The notes: generated by a model not told the origin, from the sequence alone. Shown: positions 25,973 through 35,842, counted from the stretch's first letter. The stretch is 64,000 nt of DNA from Bordetella bronchialis (GCF_001676705.1 NZ_CP016170.1:2170001-2234000), one strand, 5' to 3'. A program made the numbers and translations.

Positions 25973-26335
25973 TCACTTGTCCGTGAGCAGGCCGTCCACC
26001 TGCGCCAGCAGCGCGCGAGGGTCGTAGGGTTTGTCCACCACCAGGTCGAACAGATTGGGACTTTGCCGCGCCAGCAGGCCTTGCGCGCCGGTCACCAGGA
26101 TGATGGGCAGCGCGCGCATGCTTTCGTCGGCGCGTACCGCCTCGGCCAGTTCGAGCCCGGTCATGAGCGGCATCATGAAGTCGGTGATGAGCAGGTCCGG
26201 GCGGCGGCTGCGCATGAGCGCCAGCGCGGCGCCGCCATGGGGTGCCGTCAGGACTTCGTGTCCGGCGTCCTCCAGGAGATCGGCCAGCATTTCGGCGAGC
26301 AGGATCTCGTCGTCGGCGACGAGGATCAACGCCAT
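25973..26335 (-). CDS. Single-domain response regulator (receiver protein)
   Basis: A 120-aa CheY-like receiver with no output domain. The acidic pocket is ADDE near the N-terminus, the phospho-acceptor Asp lies in LLITDFMMPLMTGLELAEAV at about residue 53, the conserved Thr in ILVTGAQG, and the Lys in VDKPYDP. The ATG at 26335 (MALILVADDE) fits the receiver fold better than the one at 26362. It lies 34 bases downstream of the KaiC-like gene on the same strand, so the two probably work together. Confidence 0.92.
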   Translation of the reverse strand: MALILVADDEILLAEMLADLLEDAGHEVLTAPHGGAALALMRSRRPDLLITDFMMPLMTGLELAEAVRADESMRALPIILVTGAQGLLARQSPNLFDLVVDKPYDPRALLAQVDGLLTDK

Positions 26336-26369
26336 GGCGAGTGGCCTCGTGACGCGTTGCAAGTCATCG

Positions 26370-27803
26370 TCAGGATCCGCCGATAGAGTCCACCACGGTG
26401 CTCGTCCGGGTGGACGTGCCCAACTTGGCGCCGATACGCAAGCCTTTGCTTGTGATATCCAGGATGCGGGTATTGGGAACGAAGTTGCTGTCGCGCATCT
26501 TCTGGACGGCGATCGTGCGCTTCAGGTCATGGTCCTGCAGCACCTGGCGCAGCAGGATGACGTTATCGAACATGGCCGACAACTGATCGGCGGGCGCGGT
26601 GACATCCCGGTCGACGATCTCGCGCATTTCCCAGGTGAAAATGGTGGTCACGCCGATGGCGCGCAGGCGGTTCGTGATGGTCGTGAAAAATTCGATGAGC
26701 CTGGCGCGGTGCGTGGCCGCGCGTTCGAATCCGCCGATGCCGTCGACGAACAGCCGAGTCACCCGGCGGCGCTCGACGTGTTCCATCAGTTCATGGCCGA
26801 GCTTGTCCAGCAGGTTCTCCGCCATGGGCGTCCACACCAGTTCCAGGTGCGCGGACGGCTTCAGGGCGATGCCCAGCGTTTCGGCCTTGCGCTGTAGCAA
26901 GGTGGACGTCTCGAAGAAACCGAAGTGCAGGGCCGGCTCGTCCGCGGACGCGGCGCTCAGGAAATGCAGGCCCAGCGTGGTCTTGCCGGATCCGGTGGGA
27001 CCGGTCAGCAGCGTCACGGAGCCGCGCGGCAAACCGCCGCCGACCAGGTGGTCCACGCCGTCGTTGCCGCTGGTGACGCGTTGCGCCAGGATTTCGGGCG
27101 AGGGCGGTATCAAGGGCCACGAGACGGCCTCGACGCGCGGATAAATCGTGATGCCGGCCTGCGTGATCTCATACTGGTGCAGGCCGCCGACCGCCGCGCT
27201 GCCGCGCGATTTGCGCACCTGCAGCTGCCGGACGGTCCGCACGCCGAAGATTTCGTCGCTCAGGTCGATCACGCCGTCGACCATGGTGTGTTCGGGGCTG
27301 CTGTCGTCCAGGCGGGTACTGGTCAGGAACAGTACCGTGCAGCCCATGAAGCCGGCCTGGCCCTGGACTTCCGCCACGAAGGTTTTGACGTCCAGGTCCG
27401 TTTCCGCGCGTTCGCGGGCGTTGAGCAGGCCATCGAAAACCAGCAGGGTCGCGTTGTGCCGCTTGGTTTCATGGCGCAGCAGTTTTACTACCGCGCCCAG
27501 GCCTTCTTCGCGGAGCGCGTGGAAAACGCTGACGTAGACGATTTCCCGCCCCAGTTTTTCTTTCTGGAAGAAGTCCAGCGTGGACATTGCGTGGAAAAGC
27601 CTTTCGTGGCTTTCCGCGAGCAGGGTGACATAAAGCACCTTGCCGGCATTCGCAACGTGCGAAAACGCGATCTGGTTGGAAAGAATGGTTTTCCCGGCCC
27701 CTGGGCGGCCCTGGATGATATAGGAAGCGCCTTCGATAAAACCGCCGTGCAATATACGGTCCAGTCCTTCGATTCCACTCGCCATGCGTGCGAGATGCTG
27801 CAC
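26370..27803 (-). CDS. KaiC-like double-domain ATPase
   Basis: A 477-aa protein with two RecA/KaiC-type domains. Domain 1 has Walker A GRPGAGKTILSNQIAF and Walker B TLLVFDGLLNAR; domain 2 has GPTGSGKTTLGLHFLSA and RLFVDGIGGFER. The conserved Glu pair after the first Walker A (KaiC EE) reads AE in domain 1 and FFET in domain 2. The tail is rich in Ser/Thr (GTSTRTSTVVDS), roughly where KaiC carries its phosphorylation sites. I chose GTG at 27803, which has GGAGGA seven bases upstream; the frame is open to 27902 without a ribosome site. Paired with a receiver protein, it is probably a non-circadian signalling ATPase. Confidence 0.82.
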   Translation of the reverse strand: MQHLARMASGIEGLDRILHGGFIEGASYIIQGRPGAGKTILSNQIAFSHVANAGKVLYVTLLAESHERLFHAMSTLDFFQKEKLGREIVYVSVFHALREEGLGAVVKLLRHETKRHNATLLVFDGLLNARERAETDLDVKTFVAEVQGQAGFMGCTVLFLTSTRLDDSSPEHTMVDGVIDLSDEIFGVRTVRQLQVRKSRGSAAVGGLHQYEITQAGITIYPRVEAVSWPLIPPSPEILAQRVTSGNDGVDHLVGGGLPRGSVTLLTGPTGSGKTTLGLHFLSAASADEPALHFGFFETSTLLQRKAETLGIALKPSAHLELVWTPMAENLLDKLGHELMEHVERRRVTRLFVDGIGGFERAATHRARLIEFFTTITNRLRAIGVTTIFTWEMREIVDRDVTAPADQLSAMFDNVILLRQVLQDHDLKRTIAVQKMRDSNFVPNTRILDITSKGLRIGAKLGTSTRTSTVVDSIGGS

Positions 27804-28115
27804 CGCCAATTCCTCCGTAATTCCGTCGCGCCCATGAACGGTTCGCGCGAAAGTGTCCCGCATGTCCGATTTGGGCGTCAAGCAAAAACAGTAATTCCGC
27901 ATTGTGTCGTCGCGGCCCCGCGGTCGGGCCCCGAAGGAGGCGGGCTGGGGTTTTAAGCGCCTTGCGGGCGGGCCGATGGAAAGAACAGCGGTTGAAGGAA
28001 GATCCCGGAGCGCAAGAATCGTGCCCGAGTATGGCTGTCCCCGGTCGGTTGTGCTGTGCCGGACAGGTATGCGGCTTGCATGAGCAGGGTTCCCATTACA
28101 GCGAAGGAGCTTGTT
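27804..28115. other. Divergent region between KaiC-like gene and small lipoprotein gene
   Basis: About 310 bases that must contain both promoters. If the KaiC-like protein starts at 27902 instead, the left third is coding. No conserved site, tRNA or hairpin of note was seen. Confidence 0.4.
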
Positions 28116-28301
28116 ATGAACCGACTACGTAGGATCGCGGCGCTGGTGGTGATCGCGTGCATGCCAGCGTTAGGCGGGTGCACGCTGGGCGGCGCGGCAG
28201 CCGGCGGCATAATCGGCCATGAAACCACGCACAGCACCGCCGGCACCGTCGGAGGCGCCGTGGTGGGCGGTGTGATCGGCCACGAAATCGGCAAGGATTA
28301 G
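28116..28301 (+). CDS. Small glycine-zipper lipoprotein, 61 aa
   Basis: A short secreted protein with ribosome site gaaggag before the ATG at 28116. The signal peptide and lipobox (PALGGC) are followed by a glycine-zipper segment, GGAAAGGIIGHETTHSTAGT and VGGAVVGGVIGHEI, of the OsmB/17-kDa antigen type. Such proteins insert in the outer membrane and are often stress-induced. The length is close to that of OsmB. Confidence 0.78.
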   Translation: MNRLRRIAALVVIACMPALGGCTLGGAAAGGIIGHETTHSTAGTVGGAVVGGVIGHEIGKD

Positions 28302-28837
28302 GGCCGATCGGCTCCCCATGTAGCGGTACATACGGTGTAAGCGCCGTGCTCGCGCCCCGGCCGGTTGGCGGAGGCGCCGCGCCCGCGGACTTTGTTGCCC
28401 CATACTTGGGGCGGAGCCGGCACCATCCGGGCCAGCCCTTGGATGTGGCGGATCGATCGGCTCCGCGCGGCTGAAGCGGCTTGCGGCGCGGCGCCTCATT
28501 GCACCGGAACGGCCCCCCGGATTAGCACTTTCCTCTTGCGCACCTTCTGGCCGCCGCGGCTGGCCGGGGGTTTCGCTCATGCTTAAGTGCTCATCCGACG
28601 GTGGGCTGGGGCGCGCGGGGCCGCGCCGCACGCCGTTCAGTTTGCCGTCAAGCATGCTTGCATTTGCAAGGGTTGGCGGTCTTGGCGGCCGTCGCCCCGC
28701 GGTGCAATATTATCGGCGCGCATCGCGCGTATTCAGATGGGGCGGCGTAATACGAGGGGTAAGCGCCGGCCTTTCTGGCATGGGCAACCGGAAACGGCGC
28801 CATGCCGCTTGCCCCCTGGGATGTCCGGAGCGAGCCC
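28302..28837. other. 536-base stretch without a supported gene
   Basis: No frame gives a recognisable protein. It holds a small hairpin GCCCC-ATACTT-GGGGC (28397-28412) and a perfect 12-bp palindrome CAAGCATGCTTG (28649-28660) next to a further TTGCATTTGCAAG. These could be protein-binding sites for the short gene at 28838, but nothing decides this. Confidence 0.4.
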
Positions 28838-29053
28838 ATGATCCAATACAAGAACTTCATCATCGAATGCGGCGTGGAAACGCTGAAAGACGGACTGTTC
28901 CAGGCACGCATTTTCATTTCGATGCTGGAAAGCGGGAATCCGGTAAATGGCTTCGCCTTTCCACCGTATCCGGGATCGTCCATACAGACGGAAAACCTGG
29001 CCCGCAAAGGCGCGGAGCAATGGGCCAGGCAATGGATAGACGAGAATTTCTAG
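28838..29053 (+). CDS. Hypothetical protein, 71 aa
   Basis: A small soluble protein starting MIQYKNFIIECGVETLKDG, with ggag eight bases before the ATG. It has alternating strands and a C-terminal helix (GAEQWARQWIDENF), which looks like a compact alpha/beta domain. The 81-aa protein at 31911 is built in a similar way (short strands, then a C-terminal helix), but there is no clear sequence identity. The family is not recognised. Confidence 0.6.
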   Translation: MIQYKNFIIECGVETLKDGLFQARIFISMLESGNPVNGFAFPPYPGSSIQTENLARKGAEQWARQWIDENF

Positions 29054-29068
29054 CGCCTGCCGCTGTCG

Positions 29069-29410
29069 TTATTGTTGATTCTGGCCCTGGTCCTTGCTGG
29101 GCTGCGGGATGGTGTCGCAGTTGAAGGTAACGTAGGTGACGGCGCGCGTGAACCCCGTCGCATGATTGGACGAGACATCGGGGTTGGTCAATTTCAAGCC
29201 TTGCGACGCGCAGAAGTCCTTGGCGCGATCGATCGCCTGGCGCTTCAGTTCCACCCAGGATGTGGAGAAACCGCCGGACCGGCTCGTCAGGGTGTATTGG
29301 CCGGGCTGCCCCGTCGGGATGATGGGCCCGTTGGCGGTGGCGCATCCTGCCAGCGTGGCAAGGGATGCCAGCAGAAGCAGGGTCCGCCCAGGGGCGATAA
29401 GAAAACGCAT
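29069..29410 (-). CDS. Lipoprotein, 113 aa, function unknown
   Basis: From the ATG at 29410, behind cggaggacac, the protein has a signal peptide with lipobox LATLAGC (lipidated Cys near residue 23). A small domain follows that includes GQYTLTSRSGGFSTSWVELK and an internal Cys pair (FCASQG and FNCDTI) that could form a disulfide. It ends in a Gln-rich tail. Similar short lipoproteins occur across Burkholderiales; no role is known to me. Confidence 0.75.
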   Translation of the reverse strand: MRFLIAPGRTLLLLASLATLAGCATANGPIIPTGQPGQYTLTSRSGGFSTSWVELKRQAIDRAKDFCASQGLKLTNPDVSSNHATGFTRAVTYVTFNCDTIPQPSKDQGQNQQ

Positions 29411-29449
29411 GTGTCCTCCGGTGGGGCGTGTGGGCGCTATTTTATGCAT

Positions 29450-30256
29450 TCAGTACGGACCCTGCTGTGCGGCGCCGGCGGACGGTGCGCGCCGGTCGAA
29501 CTGCGCCGCCAGGGATTCGGCGGCGCGCGCCAGCAGGGTGGCGTCGATGCCCACCGCCACGAAGGTGGCGCCCAGCGACAGATAATGCCTGGCACGCTCC
29601 GGGTTGGTATGCAGAATGCCCGCCGCTTTGCCGGAAGCCACGATACGGCGGATCGCGCCGTCGATGGCGGCGGTGACCTCGGGATGACCGGGGTTGTCCA
29701 GGTGGCCCATATTCGCGGAAAGGTCGGCGGGTCCGATGAAGACGCCATCCACGCCGTCGATGGCCAGGATGTCGTCCAGGGCCGCCAGGCCGGCCGGGGT
29801 CTCTATCTGCAGCAGCACGCACATTTCGTCGTTGGCGCGGCGCAGGTAATCGGGGATGCGGTTCCAGCGCGAGGAGCGGGCCAGCGCGGCGCCCACGCCG
29901 CGGATACCCGCCGGCGGATAGCGGACGGCGGCGACGGCCGCGGCGGCTTCCTCCGCCGACTGGATCATCGGAATGAGCAGGTTCTGCGCGCCGATATCCA
30001 GGATCTGCTTGATCCGCACGAAGTCGTTCCACGGGGGCCGCACGACCGGGGCCACGGGGTAGGCCGCCACGGACTGCAATTGGGCCAGCATGCTCTGGAG
30101 CTCGTTGGGCGCGTGTTCGCCATCGATGACCAGGCAATCGAAGCCCGCGCCGGCGCAGATTTCCGCCGCGTAGGGATGGGTCAGCGCGGTCCACAAGGCA
30201 ATCTGGGGTTTGCCTTCGCGCAGCGCGCGCTTGAAGGAATTGCTCAGGATATCCAT
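29450..30256 (-). CDS. HpcH/HpaI-family aldolase
   Basis: A 268-aa class II metal-dependent aldolase, the family of 4-hydroxy-2-oxoheptanedioate and 2-dehydro-3-deoxyglucarate aldolases. Motifs: [12 protein letters not shown] near residue 45, [36 protein letters not shown] with the metal-binding Glu, and [15 protein letters not shown] with the metal-binding Asp. The ATG at 30256 ([16 protein letters not shown]) is the usual N-terminus; the frame extends further but not convincingly. It would split a hydroxy-keto acid into pyruvate and an aldehyde. Confidence 0.9.
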   Translation of the reverse strand: MDILSNSFKRALREGKPQIALWTALTHPYAAEICAGAGFDCLVIDGEHAPNELQSMLAQLQSVAAYPVAPVVRPPWNDFVRIKQILDIGAQNLLIPMIQSAEEAAAAVAAVRYPPAGIRGVGAALARSSRWNRIPDYLRRANDEMCVLLQIETPAGLAALDDILAIDGVDGVFIGPADLSANMGHLDNPGHPEVTAAIDGAIRRIVASGKAAGILHTNPERARHYLSLGATFVAVGIDATLLARAAESLAAQFDRRAPSAGAAQQGPY

Positions 30257-30334
30257 GCGTCGTCTTCGGTAGTGGTGTAGGAAGATGGACGATAATAGGC
30301 GATTCCGCCGTGGTGGCGGCACGGAGGCAGCCGC

Positions 30335-30550
30335 ATGGCCATGCATCAATTCAACAAGGGCGAGCTGGCCTATTGGCTGGGTGTCATCGCGGAGGGCAAG
30401 GCGGATCCCGCGGAACCGGTGCCGCAGCGCTTCATCGACGCGCTGCTGCTTCTGCGCTGCATCGAGATCGATTCCGCCGGCAAGCCGGAAGTCACGGATA
30501 AGGGACGTCTGGCGCTGCATATGGAATCCGCCGGCTCCTACGACGCATGA
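30335..30550 (+). CDS. Small hypothetical protein, 71 aa, upstream of AGE epimerase
   Basis: It begins [20 protein letters not shown], with a strong ggagg site seven bases before the ATG. The pattern of helices followed by [15 protein letters not shown] resembles a small winged-helix fold. The stop overlaps the ATG of the epimerase gene (ATGA), so the two are co-translated. There is no known function; a regulatory or adaptor role for the enzyme is possible. Confidence 0.65.
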   Translation: MAMHQFNKGELAYWLGVIAEGKADPAEPVPQRFIDALLLLRCIEIDSAGKPEVTDKGRLALHMESAGSYDA

Positions 30551-31713
30551 GCCCGGCCATGACCGCCATGCCCCGCACCGGCGACGACGCGGCCCTGACG
30601 GCCACGGTGGCCCGCCTGCGGGCCCATTACGACGGGGTCGTGCTGCCGGCGTGGCTGGCGCAAGGCTTCAACCCGCGGCTCGGCCTGCCCTACGAATCGC
30701 TGTCCAGCGCGGATGCACGGCCGCTGCCGCCGCAGCGCTACCGCGCCATGGCCTGCGCCCGCCAGCTTTTCGTGTTTTCCGCGAGCCGGGCCCCGGCCGC
30801 GGCGGCGCACGCGGCGCACGCGGCGCTGCTGTTCGAGTCCTTGCGGGGCCGGTTCCGCCACCCCGCGGGCGGCTGGGTCTATAGCATCGGACCGGACGCC
30901 GCGCCGCTGGAAACGTATCATGACCTGTATACCTATGCTTTCGTGGTGTTTGCCTGCGCGGCGTATTACCGCCAGTCGCGCGACGCCCGCGCCCTTGACC
31001 TGATCGGCGAAACCGTAACGCTGATCGAATCCCGCTTCGGCCTGGGCGGCGGCCTTTATCGCGCCCAGACGCAGGACGACGGCGCGAGCGAACGGCAGGG
31101 GCCGCTGCAGAACCCCATCATGCACCTGACCGAGGCCTACCTGGCGGCGCGGGAAGCGGGCGACACCGCCTGGTACGACGCCGCCCTGCGCCGCATCGCG
31201 CACGGCATGTCGACGCACTTCATGGACGCCGCCACGCGCTGCATATGCGAATTGCCCACGGCCGAAACGGGCAATCGCATCGAACCGGGGCACCAATTCG
31301 AATGGTATGCGCTGGTGCGCGGGGCGCCAGGGGTCTTCGATGGCACCGAACTCGCGGCGTCGGTGCCGCGGGCCGTCGACTATGCGCAACGGCATGGCGT
31401 GACGGCGGGCGTGCAAGGGGTTTGCGCCAGTTTGGACCTGGCTGGCGGCGTCATCGACGGTACGCAGCGGATTTGGGCGCAGACGGAATACGCGCGCTGC
31501 CTGGCGCTGCAGGGGAGCGAGGCCGCGGCCGCCGCGCTGTCCCGGCAATTGGCATGCTTCGAGCAGCGCTTCCTGCATGAACGGGGCTGGTATGAATGTC
31601 TGGACGCGGGCGGGCAGGTCGCGCGCGCCGATATGCCGTCCACGACCCCGTATCACCTGGCATCCTGCTATGCGGCCTTGCCGCCAGGGCCGGAGCCGTC
31701 GCCCGCGAGTTAA
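30547..31713 (+). CDS. AGE-family epimerase/isomerase
   Basis: A 388-aa (alpha/alpha)6-barrel enzyme of the N-acylglucosamine 2-epimerase / mannose isomerase / cellobiose 2-epimerase family. Visible motifs include [51 protein letters not shown], where the His is catalytic in the family, and near the end [13 protein letters not shown] with the second conserved His. It overlaps the preceding 71-aa gene by 4 bases. It most likely interconverts aldose and ketose or epimers of a sugar; the exact sugar is not determinable. Confidence 0.9.
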   Translation: MSPAMTAMPRTGDDAALTATVARLRAHYDGVVLPAWLAQGFNPRLGLPYESLSSADARPLPPQRYRAMACARQLFVFSASRAPAAAAHAAHAALLFESLRGRFRHPAGGWVYSIGPDAAPLETYHDLYTYAFVVFACAAYYRQSRDARALDLIGETVTLIESRFGLGGGLYRAQTQDDGASERQGPLQNPIMHLTEAYLAAREAGDTAWYDAALRRIAHGMSTHFMDAATRCICELPTAETGNRIEPGHQFEWYALVRGAPGVFDGTELAASVPRAVDYAQRHGVTAGVQGVCASLDLAGGVIDGTQRIWAQTEYARCLALQGSEAAAAALSRQLACFEQRFLHERGWYECLDAGGQVARADMPSTTPYHLASCYAALPPGPEPSPAS

Positions 31714-31910
31714 GTGCGCATCGCCTGGCTGGCCGGACGCGTCGCGGATACGCCCCGGGGGCGTGGCTCCAGGACATGCCGCAGGGACTGCTGAAGGCCG
31801 TGCCCGTCCCTGAATGTTTCACATTATTCGGTTTTCTTGCGAAATATTTGGATTTCTGCGATGCTGCGCGCCAACGCCGGCCGGCCCGGTTTCCGAACAG
31901 GAGCGCAGCG

Positions 31911-32156
31911 ATGACGCCCAGGTTGATCGACGGTTATACGGTCTATGCCTATTCGGTACCGCCACAGGGGCGGGAGCCCGCCAGGGCCTTCATGGAAACG
32001 CGCAAGGAAGGCGAGGGCAACGAACCGCAGGTATTCGAGATTTACCTGTCGCGGCGGTTTCGCAGCGGTGTGGAAGCCATGTCGGCGGCGCGCAACGCGC
32101 TCGCGTCCGTCAAGGCGGTGGACGAGAACGGCATTCCGGATCACTTGCCGGAATAA
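31911..32156 (+). CDS. Hypothetical protein, 81 aa
   Basis: It begins MTPRLIDGYTVYAYSVPPQG, with caggag before the ATG. The pattern of strands (FEIYLSRRF) followed by an alpha helix (AMSAARNALASVKAVDENG) suggests a compact alpha/beta domain. There is no signal peptide. A bidirectional terminator begins right after its stop, which supports it being a transcribed gene. Family not recognised. Confidence 0.6.
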   Translation: MTPRLIDGYTVYAYSVPPQGREPARAFMETRKEGEGNEPQVFEIYLSRRFRSGVEAMSAARNALASVKAVDENGIPDHLPE

Positions 32157-32183
32157 AAGCCGGGCGGCGCGGGCCGCCCGGCT
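32152..32183. terminator. Bidirectional terminator between convergent genes
   Basis: A perfect 11-bp stem AGCCGGGCGGC/GCCGCCCGGCT with loop GCGG spans 32158-32183. On the minus strand it is followed by TTTTATT, a good intrinsic terminator seven bases after the molybdenum-hydroxylase stop. On the plus strand it directly follows the 81-aa gene. Confidence 0.8.
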
Positions 32184-32189
32184 ATCCCC

Positions 32190-34505
32190 TCAGGCCGAAC
32201 GCAACTGCTCGCCGATAGGCAGGGTGCGGATGCGCGTGCCCGTCGCGGCGAAGATGGCGTTGCATAGCGCGGGAGCGAAGGGCGGCAGGAAGGGTTCGCC
32301 CACGCCGCCCAGCGGCACGTCATAGCCGTGCGGGACCAGGTGGACCCGGATGTCGATATTGGCCTCCGGCATGCGCGCCACCTGGTATTGGTGGAAGTTG
32401 GTCTGCTCCGTCTGCCCATCCTTGAAGGTGATGGCCCCCTGCGTGGCCAGGCTCAGGCCCATGATGCACGCGCCCTCGGCCTGCGAGCGGATGCGGTCCG
32501 GCTGGACCTGCGGACCGCAGTCGCCCGCGATATCCACGCGCTTGACGCTGACCTGGCCCTCCTTGCCGACGGCGACCTCCACCACCATGGCGACGTAGGT
32601 CACGAAGCTGTACGCATAGGCCAGGCCCAGCCCGTGGCCGGGGGGCAGCTTGCGGGTTCCCCAGCCGGCCTCGCGCGTGGCCAGTTCGATCACGCGGCGC
32701 AGGCGTCCCGTATCGACGGGATAGCGGTCGGGCGATTCGCCGTAGTTGGTGTTGTCCGAGAGCGTCCGGGGCGACACTTTGCGCGGCGGGCCGATAAGGT
32801 CCAGCAGAAAGTCCCGGTGATCGCGGCCGGCCTCGTGCGCCATCTCGGCGATGAAGGATTGCACGGCAAAGGCATGCGGGATGTTGGACACCGAGCGGAA
32901 CCAGCCGATGCGCGTGTGGGCGTCGGTTTCGGGAGCCTCCACGCGCATGTTGCGGATATCGAAGGGCTGGTTGACGGCGGACATGTTCAGCTCGGAAGGC
33001 TGCTCGCCCTTGGCCTGCAGTGAAAACGTCGACGCAATGGGTGGCGCGGCGCTGCGGTGCAGCCAGGCCACCACCTTGCCGCTGGCATCCAGGCCGCCTT
33101 CCAGATGCTCGTACGAGACCGTATGGAAGTAGTCGTTGCGCAGGTCGTCCTCGCGGGTCCAGGTCACCTTGACCGGCTTGCCGTCCATGGCTTTCGACAG
33201 CAGGGCGGCTTCGGCGACGAAGTCCGGCTTGGACTTGCGGCCGAATCCGCCGCCCAGCAAGGTGATATTGACCGTGACGTCGGCGGGCTTGATTTTCAGG
33301 TGCTCGGCGACGATGTCGGCGGTGGCTTGCGGCGCCTGCACGCAGGCCCAGACCTCGCATTTGCCGTTCTGCACGCGGGCCACGGCGGCGGGCGGCTCCA
33401 TGGTGGCGTGCGCCAGGTGGGGCAGGTAGTACTCGGCGCGCACGCGCTTGGGCGCCGATGCCAGCGCCGCCATGGCGTCGCCGTCGTTGCGCGCGACCTT
33501 GCCGGGCTTTTGCACCAGGTCGCGCAGATAGGCCTTGTAGGTGTCGGAGTCGTAGCTGCCGTTGGGGCCGTTGTCCCATTCGATCTGCAAGGCCTGGCGG
33601 CCCTTGATCGCCGCCCAGGTGTTGGTGGCGATGACGGCGACGCCGCCCAGCGGATGGAATTGCGCGGGCAGCGGCGTGGCGGCGATTTCGACCACCTTGA
33701 CGACGCCGGGCACCTTCAGCGTGGCGTCGGCGTTGTAGTGCTTGACCTTGCCGCCCAACACGCCGGGGCGCGCGATGACGGCATACAGCATCCCATCCAG
33801 CCGCGTGTCGATGCCGTAGTGGGTGTTGCCCGTGGCGATGTCGCGGCCGTCGATATTGCGCACGTCGGGCTTGCCGATGTAGCGGAATCGTTCGGCGGTT
33901 TTCAGGCGCACGGCGTCGCCCGTCGGTACCGGCATGGCGGCGGCCTGCTGGGCGAGCTCGCCGTAGCCCAGCTTGCGTCCGGTCTTGTCGTGGACCACCT
34001 CGTGGTTGCTGGCGTGGACTTCCGCGACCGGCACGTTCCAGTGCCTGGCGGCAGCGGCTTCCAGCATGCCGCGGGCGGCCGCGCCCACGCGCCGCATCGG
34101 CGTGAAGAAATGGCGCGTGCTGCGCGAGCCGTCGGTATTCTGGTTGCCGTACTTTTGCTGGTCGCCCGGTGCCTGTACGACACGGACGCGGCGCCAGTCG
34201 GCTTCCATCTCGTCGGCGATGACGATGGGCAGGCCGGTACGCACGCCCTGGCCCATCTCGGGTCGCAGCGCGGTGATGGTGACGATGCCGTCGGTGCCGA
34301 TGTGCACGAAGACCAGCGGGTCTTCGACGGCGCCGCCCGGAAAGGCATCCACGCCGTACTTACGCGTGTCGGCCGCGTAGACGGCGCCGGAGCGGCCGCC
34401 CAGCAGGCAGAGGCCGGCGACCATGCCGGCGGCTTTCAGCAAGGCGCGGCGGCGCGGCGACAGCGCGGCGTCGGCGGGAATGGCGATGCGGGGATTCGCG
34501 CTCAT
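32190..34505 (-). CDS. Molybdopterin-binding aldehyde/N-heterocycle oxidoreductase large subunit (IorB-like), Tat-exported
   Basis: A 771-aa molybdenum hydroxylase of the xanthine oxidase family. The N-terminus carries a twin-arginine signal ([20 protein letters not shown]), so the folded enzyme is periplasmic. Motifs: [20 protein letters not shown] early in the protein, the molybdopterin segment [14 protein letters not shown], and [10 protein letters not shown] near the C-terminus, with the Glu that acts as catalytic base. This matches the beta subunit of isoquinoline 1-oxidoreductase and related aldehyde dehydrogenases. The small subunit gene lies upstream with a 4-base overlap. The natural substrate is unknown. 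Confidence 0.92.
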   Translation of the reverse strand: MSANPRIAIPADAALSPRRRALLKAAGMVAGLCLLGGRSGAVYAADTRKYGVDAFPGGAVEDPLVFVHIGTDGIVTITALRPEMGQGVRTGLPIVIADEMEADWRRVRVVQAPGDQQKYGNQNTDGSRSTRHFFTPMRRVGAAARGMLEAAAARHWNVPVAEVHASNHEVVHDKTGRKLGYGELAQQAAAMPVPTGDAVRLKTAERFRYIGKPDVRNIDGRDIATGNTHYGIDTRLDGMLYAVIARPGVLGGKVKHYNADATLKVPGVVKVVEIAATPLPAQFHPLGGVAVIATNTWAAIKGRQALQIEWDNGPNGSYDSDTYKAYLRDLVQKPGKVARNDGDAMAALASAPKRVRAEYYLPHLAHATMEPPAAVARVQNGKCEVWACVQAPQATADIVAEHLKIKPADVTVNITLLGGGFGRKSKPDFVAEAALLSKAMDGKPVKVTWTREDDLRNDYFHTVSYEHLEGGLDASGKVVAWLHRSAAPPIASTFSLQAKGEQPSELNMSAVNQPFDIRNMRVEAPETDAHTRIGWFRSVSNIPHAFAVQSFIAEMAHEAGRDHRDFLLDLIGPPRKVSPRTLSDNTNYGESPDRYPVDTGRLRRVIELATREAGWGTRKLPPGHGLGLAYAYSFVTYVAMVVEVAVGKEGQVSVKRVDIAGDCGPQVQPDRIRSQAEGACIMGLSLATQGAITFKDGQTEQTNFHQYQVARMPEANIDIRVHLVPHGYDVPLGGVGEPFLPPFAPALCNAIFAATGTRIRTLPIGEQLRSA

Positions 34506-35071
34506 TGCATGGCCCTCTCGTTGTCCTGGGATGGTTCGGCCCGGGCCAGCAGGTCCGCCTGGGCGCGTGGCGAGTCAGCCGCCACCGGCGTCGCCGCCGC
34601 GGCGGCTGCCGCGGCGGGCTTGGCGCCCGCGGCCTGCTTGATGGCGGCGCGGATGCGGGTATACGTGCCGCAGCGGCAGATATTGCCGCTCATGGCGCTA
34701 TCGATGTCGCTGTCGGTGGGCTTGGGCGTGGCCTTCAGCAGTGCGGTTGCCGACATGATCTGGCCGGACTGGCAGTAGCCGCATTGCGGTACGCCCAGGG
34801 CCACCCAGGCATCCTGCACTTTCTTGCCCACCGCGTCGGCGCCTATGCCTTCGATGGTGGTGATCTGCTTGCCGACGGCGGCGGAAACAGGCGTGACGCA
34901 GGAGCGTATCGGCGCGCCGTCCATATGCACCGTACAGGCGCCGCACAAGGCCATACCGCAACCGAACTTCGTCCCCGTCAGGCCCACGACATCGCGCAGG
35001 GTCCAGAGTATGGGGGTGTCGTCCGGGACATCGACGTTATGCTGTTGCCCGTTGATGGTCAGTGTTGCCAT
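34502..35071 (-). CDS. (2Fe-2S)-binding small subunit (IorA-like)
   Basis: A 189-aa protein with two [2Fe-2S] clusters: a plant-ferredoxin type with [17 protein letters not shown] at about residues 36-52, and an all-helical type with [10 protein letters not shown] and [10 protein letters not shown]. It passes electrons from the molybdenum subunit to an acceptor. The C-terminal 40 residues are an Ala-rich, probably disordered extension not found in the shortest family members. It has no signal of its own, so it would be co-exported with the Tat-tagged partner. Confidence 0.93.
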   Translation of the reverse strand: MATLTINGQQHNVDVPDDTPILWTLRDVVGLTGTKFGCGMALCGACTVHMDGAPIRSCVTPVSAAVGKQITTIEGIGADAVGKKVQDAWVALGVPQCGYCQSGQIMSATALLKATPKPTDSDIDSAMSGNICRCGTYTRIRAAIKQAAGAKPAAAAAAAATPVAADSPRAQADLLARAEPSQDNERAMQ

Positions 35072-35129
35072 GAATGAGGTCCCTCACGATGCGTGACGTG
35101 AATGCACTCCAGATGAGTACACTGCGCCG

Positions 35130-35762
35130 ATGAGCATAGTACCGATCGAGCGGCTGGGAAACCGGTTTGTGGGAATTCTGCTGGCCGCGGGCCGCGGCGA
35201 ACGGTTTCGCGCGTCCGCGCGACGGCCCGATGCTGACAAGCTGCTGTCGTCATTACCCGATGGCCGCGCCGTCGCCGCGGCGTCGGCATGTACCCTGTTG
35301 CAGACATTGCCTTTCGCGCTGGCGGTCGTGCGCCCGGGCGCGCCGGCGCTGCGCGAGGCGCTGCAGGCATCGGGCTGCGCGGTCCTGGAGACCGCGGCCG
35401 CCACGCGGGGCATGGGCGCCAGCCTGGCCCAGGCGGCGCAGGCATTGTTGTCGGCCCATGGCGGCACGGGCGACGCGCCACGCGGATGCCTGGTGGCGCT
35501 GGCCGATATGCCGTGGGTCATGCCCGCCACCATGCTGGCGGTGCAGCGGGCCGCGGAAACGCACCGTATCGCCGCGCCGGCATACCAGGGCCGCCGGGGA
35601 CACCCGGTGGCCTTCGCCTGGGACTTGTTGCCCGAGCTGGCCGCGCTGGATGGCGACGAAGGGGCGCGCGCGCTGCTGAAGCGCCACGGCGTGCACGAGA
35701 TCGCCTGCGCGGATCCTGGCGTGTTGCGCGACGTCGATACGGTCGACGACCTGCCGCGATAG
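35130..35762 (+). CDS. MocA/MobA-like molybdenum cofactor nucleotidyltransferase
   Basis: A 210-aa NTP-transferase-fold protein with the N-terminal nucleotide-binding loop GILLAAGRGERFRASARRPD followed by DKLLSSLPDG, and the metal-binding region VALADMPWVMP. It is similar to MocA, which adds CMP to molybdopterin for xanthine-oxidase-type enzymes. It is transcribed away from the iorA/iorB-like pair, 58 bases from it, and would supply the mature cofactor to that enzyme. The ATG at 35130 is the first of the frame. Confidence 0.87.
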   Translation: MSIVPIERLGNRFVGILLAAGRGERFRASARRPDADKLLSSLPDGRAVAAASACTLLQTLPFALAVVRPGAPALREALQASGCAVLETAAATRGMGASLAQAAQALLSAHGGTGDAPRGCLVALADMPWVMPATMLAVQRAAETHRIAAPAYQGRRGHPVAFAWDLLPELAALDGDEGARALLKRHGVHEIACADPGVLRDVDTVDDLPR

Positions 35763-35810
35763 GCCACGCGGCGAGCCGGGCGGCATGGGCCCGGGCGAAC
35801 GGACGTACGG

Positions 35811-35842
35811 GGTGAACGGGTGAACGGTGAACGGTGAACGGA
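35811..35842. repeat. Short tandem repeat of GGTGAAC
   Basis: Four near-contiguous GGTGAAC units (35811-35842), the first two separated by an extra G, lie between the convergent nucleotidyltransferase and ABC exporter genes. No function is evident. Confidence 0.6.
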
